Assembly (NCBI GenBank): GCA_964472505.1
Contig: CAYYQW010000031.1
Span: forward strand, 1-39,763
Length of the DNA: 39,763 nucleotides
Source: JAYEIA01 sp964472505
Lineage (GTDB): Bacteria > Bacteroidota > Bacteroidia > Bacteroidales > JAADGE01
Reading direction: 5' to 3'
Position 1 is the stretch's first letter; each line of letters begins with the position of its first letter. The notes under the pieces were generated by a model. That model ran no database searches. It was not told where the DNA came from and saw only the letters and a list, made by a program, of their open reading frames with translations. The position numbers and the translations under genes were made by a program. Below, one piece after another: positions 15,458 to 22,181 of the stretch.

Positions 15458-16780
15458 TCAGCCCTTTACGGAGAAATCTTTATGGAACTGTTTTAAGCGC
15501 TTCTCAAGATCCTTAAGTTGTTTGGTACTTGTCTGTGATACACAGGCACGCAAGCCTTCGGTGCGTTCGCTTCCTGTGGTTTGCAGAGCTATGGCGCTAA
15601 TTCCGTAATACAGTAAATTTTCCAGCAGCTCACCGCCTTGCATTCCGGGATATGAAACGGTAAAGTAAAAACCGTCGGCAAGGGGTTCACCGTCGTCATT
15701 ATCATATACCAACTCAAAGCCGTTTTCAAAAAAGAGTTTCTTCATGACTTTAGCGCGTTTGGCATATTCCATAACATCATCGCGAAACTTATATTCACCA
15801 TTATTAACTGCTTCAAGCAGAGCTTTCAGACCATACTGAGGCGAATGAGGAACACCGGCCGAGAGAGAATATAATGCATTGTAAATCAGACAATAACCAA
15901 ACTCATCCGATGTAAAATAGCGTTTCAAATCAGAATATTTGCGCTTGAACAATGTGTCAGAAATTACCATGCTTCCGATGCGTTGTCCGGCATAGCTAAA
16001 AGCTTTGGACGATGAAATCAGCAGCACGTAGTTGTCGGTATATTTTCCGACTGTAGGTTGAAACGGTGCTTTACCGGGTTCCGAATAATCTTTTCTGAAA
16101 TCCATACCGAAATAGGCCAAATCTTCAATTACGATAACATCATATTTATCGGCTAATTCTGCAATCGTTTGCAGCTCATAATCCGTAAAATTTATCCACG
16201 AGGGGTTATTGGGATTTGAATACAGAATAGAAGATACTTTGCCGGTTTTCAGATAACTTTCGAGTTTTTCACGAAGTTTTTTACCTCTGTAATTATACAC
16301 GTCAAATGTTCTGAAATCTTGCCCCAGTACTTTAAGTTGTAATTTTTGAACCGGAAAACCGGGGTCAATAAAAAGGGTGCCTTCACGATCATAATCGGAG
16401 CGATTAGCTACCATAAATACGGCCATGGATGCTTGCATGGAGCCTACGGTAGGCACACAACTTTTTGGCGAAACATCCAAATCAAGAAATAACTTCACAA
16501 AACGTGAAATTTCTTTTTTCAGGGACGGCAGGCCGTCGAGAACGGCATATTTTGAAGCTTTGCCGGATTTAAGTGCTTTAATTTCTGCATCAATTGCAAT
16601 GGAAGGCACTTCCAGACCCGGCACGCCCATTTCCATGCGTATAAATTTTTCGCGGGTGGCTTTTTCCAATTCACTTACAATTTTTACAATGTCGCGTATG
16701 GAAGCATTTCCAAAATCATGAGGTTCTCTGTTTAAAACCGCCTTAACGGTGTTGTAATCTATCGGTGTATTTTTTGTCAT
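15458..16780 (-). CDS. PLP-dependent aminotransferase, class I/II fold
   Basis: 440 residues, fold-type I. Visible features: the cofactor region with SNPNNPSW (188-195, Asn191), VIVIEDLAYFGMDF with Asp220, and SSSKAFSYAGQRIG with Schiff-base Lys259. A C-terminal Arg in RACVSQ probably binds the substrate carboxylate. The class I signature rules out alpha-oxoamine synthases. It sits directly upstream of the 2-oxoacid oxidoreductase operon on the same strand (169 bp), which suggests it supplies 2-oxoacids from amino acids. Substrate is not predictable from sequence alone. The first 45 residues (NREPHDFGNASIRDIVKIVSELEKATREKF) seem typical of one Bacteroidota subfamily. Confidence 0.9.
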   Translation of the reverse strand: MTKNTPIDYNTVKAVLNREPHDFGNASIRDIVKIVSELEKATREKFIRMEMGVPGLEVPSIAIDAEIKALKSGKASKYAVLDGLPSLKKEISRFVKLFLDLDVSPKSCVPTVGSMQASMAVFMVANRSDYDREGTLFIDPGFPVQKLQLKVLGQDFRTFDVYNYRGKKLREKLESYLKTGKVSSILYSNPNNPSWINFTDYELQTIAELADKYDVIVIEDLAYFGMDFRKDYSEPGKAPFQPTVGKYTDNYVLLISSSKAFSYAGQRIGSMVISDTLFKRKYSDLKRYFTSDEFGYCLIYNALYSLSAGVPHSPQYGLKALLEAVNNGEYKFRDDVMEYAKRAKVMKKLFFENGFELVYDNDDGEPLADGFYFTVSYPGMQGGELLENLLYYGISAIALQTTGSERTEGLRACVSQTSTKQLKDLEKRLKQFHKDFSVKG

Positions 16781-16913
16781 ATTATATTTGTTTATTTAGT
16801 TTTTGGATTGTTTCAATTTTATATAAAATATACTAAATTTCCAATGACTATGCCACATAACACAGCCTGATTTTAGGCAGGAGGCATATCTGTGTAAGTA
16901 ATTATTTTGCAAT

Positions 16914-16948
16914 AAAAAACGGCTGCTTTACAGGCAGCCGTTTTTTTT
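16914..16948. terminator. Bidirectional rho-independent terminator
   Basis: A 7-bp stem CGGCTGC/GCAGCCG with six A before and eight T after, directly abutting the stop codon of the DUF4197 gene ending at 16947. On the minus strand it terminates that gene. Confidence 0.9.
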
Positions 16949-17720
16949 ATTTGTGTACCGATCCAAAGACTTTGCGCAAAATATCTTTGGTGTATTGGTA
17001 CGGATTTTTTCTGATAGATTTTTCTTCTTCCCCAATTTTATAAAATAAGCCTTCCAGTGCTTTTTCGGTAACATAGCCGGAAAGCTCGGTATTAACTTTT
17101 GATTTGCCCAAGATTGGGGCAACTTTATTATACAGATTTGTTATTTCGGCCCAAGCCTCATTTGTGGATGTATTCCCGACAATTTTTTTATCCAGCGATG
17201 CATTTATTTTAGGCTGAAAAGCATTGAATAAATCATTGTAAGTTTTCTCTTTAAGATAAACCGTTGCAGCAGTAGAATCAAATTCGGTGCTTTGCGAGCT
17301 TTTACCTTTCAAGATATTCATGCCTTCGCGAATGGTCATATTTTTTACTGCATTTATGAAAATGGGTTTGGCTTCGGCTGCTGCATCTTCGGCAGAGCGG
17401 TTTATGCGCAGCAAAAGGTCATCCATGGCTTTATCGCCCAAGCCGGGTATGCGCCGTATGTTTTCCGCAATAACTTGTGCTTCTTTCGGAAGCAGGATTT
17501 TGGCAACGGGATCTTTGAAGTAACCGTCTATAGCATTCAGTTTTGTAGTTGAGCTGTTGGTTCCGGTTATCAAAGCTTCTTTAAGGCCTTGCACTACTTC
17601 CGTTTGCGTAAGGCTGCTTTCCTGAACACCGGTTTCCAACATTTTTAATATTTGGTCACAAGAGCTCAGCCAGAACGTGCTAAGGACGACGAGAATCAAT
17701 AATTGAATTTTCCTTGTCAT
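16947..17720 (-). CDS. DUF4197 lipoprotein (paralogue 2)
   Basis: 257 residues. A signal peptide with lipobox LSSC (lipid-bearing Cys21) puts it in the outer or inner membrane facing the periplasm. The rest is a DUF4197 domain: EVVQGLKEALITGTN, AIDGYFKDPVAKILLP, LLLRINRSAEDAAAEAKPIFINAVKNMTIREGMNILKG, FDSTAATVYLKEKTYNDLF, then ALEGLFYKIGEEEKSIRKNPYQ. The family has no known function. It lies downstream of a closely related paralogue (17917-18681) on the same strand, separated by 196 bp with its own -7 box and a palindrome, so they are probably separate transcripts. Confidence 0.9.
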   Translation of the reverse strand: MTRKIQLLILVVLSTFWLSSCDQILKMLETGVQESSLTQTEVVQGLKEALITGTNSSTTKLNAIDGYFKDPVAKILLPKEAQVIAENIRRIPGLGDKAMDDLLLRINRSAEDAAAEAKPIFINAVKNMTIREGMNILKGKSSQSTEFDSTAATVYLKEKTYNDLFNAFQPKINASLDKKIVGNTSTNEAWAEITNLYNKVAPILGKSKVNTELSGYVTEKALEGLFYKIGEEEKSIRKNPYQYTKDILRKVFGSVHK

Positions 17721-17769
17721 GATGAAGAATTATATAAAATAACAAGGCTCTAAAGTACTCAGCTTTTAT

Positions 17770-17777
17770 CAAATTTA
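17770..17777 (-). promoter_or_regulatory. Candidate -7 element of DUF4197 paralogue 2
   Basis: TAAATTTG on the minus strand, 49 bp before the start codon. No TTTG box at 19 bp, so weak. Confidence 0.35.
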
Positions 17778-17818
17778 AAAATAAATTATACGATTATTGG
17801 TATGTTACCCAAGTTATA

Positions 17819-17843
17819 ATCACCGGCTGTCGAAGCCGGTGAT
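17819..17843. repeat. Perfect 10-bp palindrome between the DUF4197 genes
   Basis: ATCACCGGCT and AGCCGGTGAT flank a GTCGA loop. No T-run follows on either strand, so it is not a standard terminator. It is notably GC-rich against its AT-rich surroundings and could be a REP-type element or an RNA processing hairpin. Confidence 0.6.
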
Positions 17844-17916
17844 AAATGCTTAGATGTAAAATAATAATTTGTAGTACTCATACGCCTAATTCAAAAAAAC
17901 TGTTTAAGGACAATAA

Positions 17917-18681
17917 TTATTCTTCATAGACATAGCCAAACACTTTATTCAAAATATCCAAGCCCCACTGATACGGGTCTTTTCGGATTTTCTTTTCTTC
18001 TTCGCCTATTTTAAAGAATACACCGTCTAAAGCTCTGCCGGTAGTGTATTCGCCGAGCGATACATTAATTGGCTCTTCGACGTCTGATAATATTACTAAG
18101 GTATTGTACCAAGTAGTAGCTTCATTCCATGCGTGTGTGGCAGAAATATTACCCACTAAGGGTTGATCAAGCGAATGATCAATTTTGGGAGCATACGCGC
18201 CTACCAGTTCATTGTAAGTTTTTACGCGCAAATAAGCAGTTGCGGCTGTTGAGTCAAATTCGGCTTTTGAGCCGTCGGGGCTTTTGCCCTGCAATATATC
18301 CATACCGTCTTGAATGGTCATATTTTTTACGGCATTTACAAAAATCGGTTTAGCTTCATCGGCAGCATCTTCGGCAGCACGATTGATACGCATCACGGTA
18401 TTTTCAAGATAATCGCTTCCCAAAGCAGATTCAAGCATATCTACGTATTGATACATTACCTGTCCTTCGGGCGGGAGCAGGATTTTTACAATTTCATCTT
18501 TATAATATCCGTCCTCGGCATGCAATACGGTTACCGAGGTATCGGTTCCTACGGTCAGGGCGGTTTTCAAACCTTCCACTATTTCCTCTTCGCTGAGTTC
18601 TATATCAGCATTTTCCAAAAACTCACAAGAGCTGAAGAATAATACAGCTGCTGTTAATATGTAGTAAAAAATGTTTTTCAT
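17917..18681 (-). CDS. DUF4197 lipoprotein (paralogue 1)
   Basis: 254 residues. A lipobox FSSC (Cys19) ends the signal peptide. The DUF4197 domain follows the same order of motifs as its downstream paralogue: EIVEGLKTALTVGTD, AEDGYYKDEIVKILLPPEGQ, RINRAAEDAADEAKPIFVNAVKNMTIQDGMDILQGKS, FDSTAATAYLRVKTYNELV, FFKIGEEEKKIRKDPYQW. The two are clearly homologous over their full length, a tandem duplication. Divergence is strongest at the N-terminus and around residues 90-105 and 190-215. Function unknown; a periplasmic, membrane-anchored location is expected. It is transcribed away from the M43 protease gene. Confidence 0.9.
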   Translation of the reverse strand: MKNIFYYILTAAVLFFSSCEFLENADIELSEEEIVEGLKTALTVGTDTSVTVLHAEDGYYKDEIVKILLPPEGQVMYQYVDMLESALGSDYLENTVMRINRAAEDAADEAKPIFVNAVKNMTIQDGMDILQGKSPDGSKAEFDSTAATAYLRVKTYNELVGAYAPKIDHSLDQPLVGNISATHAWNEATTWYNTLVILSDVEEPINVSLGEYTTGRALDGVFFKIGEEEKKIRKDPYQWGLDILNKVFGYVYEE

Positions 18682-18781
18682 GATTCAAAAGTTTAAGTTA
18701 AAAAATGTACTCATCAAATATTATTTTCCGAAATTATCAAATATCCCTAAATTGCGACTTTTAAATAAGAACGTATGTAAT

Positions 18782-20182
18782 ATGCAAATGTTTCAGATAA
18801 ATATACGAAAATTATTCATTTTTGTTTTCTTTTATATGATTAATTACAGCACATCCGAAGCTCAGGTACTTTCAGCCGACCCTTGCGGAACCGGAGAAAT
18901 ATTCTCTGCGGATGTATCCGGAGACCAACCATGGAAAGGAAACAATGCATTTTTAGAAAACTATCTAAATGATATTGGTTATGATGAGAATGTCAATCAG
19001 GTTTTTTATCGCATACCGGTAAAATTTTGGGTTTACCGATTGTCAGACGGCAGTAAAGGTGTCAGCCCGCGATTTTTGCGCGACCAAATACGCCAGCTTA
19101 ATTATTACCATTCCGTAAACAATACCGGTATCCGATTTTACCAACATCCTAAAATATCCTATATTGACAATGACCGATTATATATTCTGCGTTACATGAC
19201 CTCCGGTTTCTTCCAAGCCTTGACTACCAAAGATGAAGGAAGCATTAATGTTTTGGTAAGCGGAAACTTAATACGAAAAAATTCGGGAAACCGCCCAAAA
19301 GAATATCACGGAGTGCATAACAGTATTTCGGGAAACATCATTGTCCGACAAAAAATTGCCACCCAAACTTTAACACACGAAATCGGGCATTTTTTTGGAT
19401 TGCGGCATCCGCATGAGCATTGGAAACGAGGGAAAAGAAAACAGGAAGCCGTGGACAGAACTCGAAAGCACCCCGGCCTGTTTAAATCCGGCTTGGTTTG
19501 CGAATACAACGGGGATAAACTCTGTGACACACCGGCCGAGCCCAACATGGCCAAATACACGAACAGCGATTGCCATTATACCGGCTGGAACGTTACCGAT
19601 AATTGGGGCGATGTGTATAAGCCGCATACCGATAATATCATGTCCTATGCTACCGAGCGCGAATGCCGTACAAATTTCACCCGAGGACAAATAGCCGTAA
19701 TGCTTTATACGGCCGAGAATAAAAAATATGCCGATTATTGGAAAACCAAGGCTAATGACCAATTTAATTTTGATTATCACGAACCAAACAACAGCCGTGA
19801 AGCAGCTTCCGAAATAAGCCTTAACGCGAAACACCATAACAGCTTTCATAAGATATTTGCCGGTAAAAAAGCCATTAAGCTAACGGATGAAACCGATTGG
19901 TTTTATTTCGAAATAAAATCTGAAAAGGCTCAAGACATGAAGCTTATAATAGAAAAAGGCAAATTTAAATTTCCCGAAAACATGTCTGTTTCCGTATATG
20001 AACAAGACAGTTTTTTGTTTTCGGAAACCATTGAAGCTTCGCAAAGAAGAACTCTGCCGCTTGAAAATATAAATAAAGGAAAATATTTTATAAAAATAAG
20101 TAACAACCGCCCGGCCAATCACTTGACGGGCTATACTTTGTCGGTAATGCAACAACAAAATTCTGAAAATGGAAACGACTAA
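18782..20182 (+). CDS. Secreted zinc metalloprotease, M43 (pappalysin)-like, with PPC-like C-terminal domain
   Basis: 466 residues from ATG 18782. Longer in-frame starts would overlap the divergent DUF4197 gene and place 37 residues before the signal peptide. Residues 1-28 form that signal peptide. The zinc site is HEIGHFFGLRH (H199, E200, H203, H209), followed by CDTPAEPNM and the Met-turn region NIMSYATERECRTNFTRGQIAVMLY, the pattern of M43 peptidases such as ulilysin. Residues about 345-460 resemble a PPC domain (EPNNSREAASEI, DETDWFYFEI, GKYFIKISNN). No T9SS sorting domain is present. The stop overlaps the start of the transporter gene by 14 bp, so they are cotranscribed, an unexpected pairing. 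Confidence 0.9.
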   Translation: MQMFQINIRKLFIFVFFYMINYSTSEAQVLSADPCGTGEIFSADVSGDQPWKGNNAFLENYLNDIGYDENVNQVFYRIPVKFWVYRLSDGSKGVSPRFLRDQIRQLNYYHSVNNTGIRFYQHPKISYIDNDRLYILRYMTSGFFQALTTKDEGSINVLVSGNLIRKNSGNRPKEYHGVHNSISGNIIVRQKIATQTLTHEIGHFFGLRHPHEHWKRGKRKQEAVDRTRKHPGLFKSGLVCEYNGDKLCDTPAEPNMAKYTNSDCHYTGWNVTDNWGDVYKPHTDNIMSYATERECRTNFTRGQIAVMLYTAENKKYADYWKTKANDQFNFDYHEPNNSREAASEISLNAKHHNSFHKIFAGKKAIKLTDETDWFYFEIKSEKAQDMKLIIEKGKFKFPENMSVSVYEQDSFLFSETIEASQRRTLPLENINKGKYFIKISNNRPANHLTGYTLSVMQQQNSENGND

Positions 20183-20882
20183 TATCACAGAACTACTGTA
20201 TGCATCTCCTGTTTTGAATAGCTCTTTGGACGAATTTTTTTCGACCTTTTGGCAAAATGTTCTGGATACAAGCTTGTTGGAATTTACGGCCGTAATATTT
20301 GGTATTTTAAGTGTATGGTTTGCCAAAAAAGAACATATTTTGGTCTATCCCACCGGAATTATCAGCGTGCTGATATACGTTTATCTTTTAGCATTGCCTT
20401 CGGTACAGCTGTATGCCGATGCGGGAATTAATTTTTTTTATTTCCTGATGAGTGTTTACGGATGGGTGCAATGGACCAAGAAAGACGACAAACAAGAAAC
20501 CCGCAACATCAGTATGAGCGATAAAAAAGACCGGCTGATGTCGGGCATTACATTTTTGGTGTCGCTCACAGCCATTATATTTCTGCTGCGGTGGCTCAAA
20601 GCCGATGATACTAATTACTGGTCAACGAACTTGCCCTATATCGACAGTTTTACCACCGCCGTTTTCATTGTTGCCATGCTCCTTATGGCTTTCAAAAAAG
20701 TAGAACATTGGATCTTTTGGATTATCGGAAACATTATTTCCATACCTTTATATATGTACAAAGGATTACTGTTTACCGGCGTGCAATTCATCGTATTTTT
20801 AATACTGGCCGTAATGGGCTATGCAGAGTGGAAACGAAAATACAGACAGATGCAAATGAAGGCTGATGAATTAAACCAGTAA
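20169..20882 (+). CDS. pnuC: PnuC-family nicotinamide riboside (vitamin precursor) transporter
   Basis: 237 residues with seven to eight hydrophobic segments. Family features include FGILSVWFAKKEHILVYPTGIISVLIYVYLL, FYFLMSVYGWVQW, and the C-terminal block VEHWIFWIIGNIISIPLYMYKGLLFTGVQFIVFLILAVMGYAEWK. PnuC proteins are facilitated-diffusion transporters of nicotinamide riboside in the inner membrane; close relatives take thiamine or riboflavin. No riboswitch precedes it, since its start lies within the protease gene, and no thiamine or NAD gene is adjacent, so the substrate is inferred from the family only. It ends at a strong bidirectional terminator. Confidence 0.9.
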   Translation: METTNITELLYASPVLNSSLDEFFSTFWQNVLDTSLLEFTAVIFGILSVWFAKKEHILVYPTGIISVLIYVYLLALPSVQLYADAGINFFYFLMSVYGWVQWTKKDDKQETRNISMSDKKDRLMSGITFLVSLTAIIFLLRWLKADDTNYWSTNLPYIDSFTTAVFIVAMLLMAFKKVEHWIFWIIGNIISIPLYMYKGLLFTGVQFIVFLILAVMGYAEWKRKYRQMQMKADELNQ

Positions 20883-20899
20883 AGGCGGTGTCGTAAATG

Positions 20900-20945
20900 A
20901 AAAAAGCTCCGAAACAACTTGCTGACAAGTATTTCGGAGCTTTTT
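20900..20945. terminator. Bidirectional terminator between pnuC and tRNA-His
   Basis: A long stem pairs 20900-20914 with 20932-20945, core GCTCCGAAA/TTTCGGAGC, with A-run and T-run on the two sides. It ends pnuC on plus and tRNA-His on minus. Confidence 0.92.
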
Positions 20946-20946
20946 G

Positions 20947-21023
20947 GGTGGAAAACGGGATTTGAACCCGCGACCCCCGGAACCACAATCCGGTGCTCTA
21001 AGACCAACTGAGCTACATCCACC
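20947..21023 (-). tRNA. trnH: tRNA-His (GUG anticodon)
   Basis: The minus strand begins GGTGGATGTAGCTCAG. The anticodon stem CCGGA/TCCGG has loop TTGTGGT, so the anticodon is GUG. The T arm carries TTCAAAT. The extra 5' G pairs with C73, as tRNA-His requires. CCA is not encoded. One U-U mismatch appears near the base of the acceptor stem. Confidence 0.94.
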
Positions 21024-21035
21024 ATTTTCGGATTG

Positions 21036-21066
21036 CAAATATCAAACTATTTTTTATTCCGGCAAA
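21036..21066 (-). promoter_or_regulatory. Promoter of tRNA-His
   Basis: On the minus strand TTTG (plus 21063-21066), exactly 19 bp, then GATATTTG (plus 21036-21043) matches TTTG-N19-TAnnTTTG with one mismatch, just upstream of the tRNA. Confidence 0.65.
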
Positions 21067-21081
21067 AAAAAAGTGAAAAAT

Positions 21082-21843
21082 TTATGTATTTTGTTCACCG
21101 TGATTCATAAAACCTTGTTTTTCAATAGTATTTAAAAGCGATTTTGAAAAATTAATATTATTCTCTTTGGTATATCGGTACTTTGTAAATACCTGCGCCA
21201 GGGTTTCCGTTTTGTTTTCAGCCAACAATTGCTTGGTTTCTTCCGAATTATCACGCTCTTTATATACTTGGTCAATTTTTTTCGAATCAAAATCTTGATA
21301 AGTTTCTCGGTGCACAACAGCTTCAGCCGGCAAACGGTCGGTCAATGACGGATTTTCATCCGGATAACCAATCACCAGAGTCGTAACCGGAACCACAGCT
21401 TTAGGCAAGTTCAATATATCAATTATCTTGTCGGTCGTATAATTGGTAGTTCCGAGATAACATACGCCAAGCCCTTTATTCTCAGCTTCAACTGCGACAT
21501 TCTGAGCGGCTATCACGGCATCCACACTGCCGGTGTAGAATGACAAGAAATTATCATAGCCGGGCTCGGCTTTGTTTTGTTCGCACCATTTATTAAAGCG
21601 GTTAAAATCAGCACAAAAAGTAATTACAACCGGCGCTTGCTTAACCATATCCTGCTTAAAATGCTGTTCCCACAATTTTTCTTTCAAGCTTTTATCGGTC
21701 GTAACAATCATACTGTACACTTGCATATTTCCGGTATTGGATGCTCGGATACCTGCTTCCAAAATCTCATCCAACACATCGGAATCAATGGGCGTACTTT
21801 TATATTTGCGAATGCTGCGATGTTTTAAAATTGCGTTAATCAT
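21082..21843 (-). CDS. Nitroreductase-family FMN oxidoreductase (NfsA/FRP-like)
   Basis: 253 residues. The FMN-binding start HRSIRKYKSTPI (8-19), GIRASNTGNMQVYSMIV, and IAAQNVAVEAENKGLGVCYLGTTNY are typical of the nitroreductase superfamily; length and the long C-terminal excursion match the NfsA/flavin-reductase branch. It should act in the cytosol as a homodimer using NAD(P)H to reduce quinones, nitroaromatics or flavins. The physiological substrate is unknown. It stands alone, with a -7 box (TAAATTTG at plus 21869-21876) 25 bp upstream of the start. Confidence 0.9.
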   Translation of the reverse strand: MINAILKHRSIRKYKSTPIDSDVLDEILEAGIRASNTGNMQVYSMIVTTDKSLKEKLWEQHFKQDMVKQAPVVITFCADFNRFNKWCEQNKAEPGYDNFLSFYTGSVDAVIAAQNVAVEAENKGLGVCYLGTTNYTTDKIIDILNLPKAVVPVTTLVIGYPDENPSLTDRLPAEAVVHRETYQDFDSKKIDQVYKERDNSEETKQLLAENKTETLAQVFTKYRYTKENNINFSKSLLNTIEKQGFMNHGEQNT

Positions 21844-21868
21844 ATTGCTGTGTTTTTGATGGTTTTTG

Positions 21869-21876
21869 CAAATTTA
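21869..21876 (-). promoter_or_regulatory. Candidate -7 element of the nitroreductase gene
   Basis: TAAATTTG followed by C on the minus strand, 25 bp before the ATG. The -33 region (TTTA at 17 bp) is imperfect. Confidence 0.45.
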
Positions 21877-22091
21877 TAAATATTTAAGAAGACTAAAATA
21901 AAATCGAACAAAATGAAAAACTTTGCGTATAATTCTATAATTTCCGGAGACCGCTGATTAATGCTTAATAACTAAAGATTACCAGTGATACACCGGAGAA
22001 ACATTCAGGGGACAATACGGATACTGTTAGCATTTTGTACATTTTATTTAATAAATAGTAGTATTAAAGATACAGAATGACCGGTTGGTAT

Positions 22092-22099
22092 TATCTTTG
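22092..22099 (+). promoter_or_regulatory. Candidate -7 element of the YfiR-PAS-SpoIIE gene
   Basis: TATCTTTG followed by C matches TAnnTTTG exactly, giving a leader of about 75 nt. No TTTG lies 19 bp upstream, so expression may need an activator or an alternative factor. Confidence 0.45.
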
Positions 22100-22181
22100 C
22101 AATGTAAATTATAATTGTATTTTTTTTATTTACGGAAATTATTTATATTTTTCGGCCTTAATTTAAACACACTCAAGTACT

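Larger units (their letters stand above)
21844..22181. other. Divergent intergenic region, 338 bp
   Basis: Contains a -7 box for the nitroreductase on minus (21869-21876) and one for the signalling gene on plus (22092-22099). Otherwise AT-rich, with no gene or strong repeat seen. Confidence 0.5.

Noticed and set aside
15458..16780. Aminotransferase as the missing acyl-condensing (alpha-oxoamine synthase) enzyme of sulfonolipid synthesis
   Set aside because: It has the class I aminotransferase signature around Lys259 and SNPNNPS; alpha-oxoamine synthases have a different lysine motif.
18671..18781. N-terminal extension of the M43 protease
   Set aside because: It would overlap the divergent lipoprotein gene and put 37 residues before an obvious signal peptide.
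20169..20882. TPP or other riboswitch in front of pnuC
   Set aside because: The start lies inside the protease gene, leaving no leader, and no riboswitch core sequence was seen.
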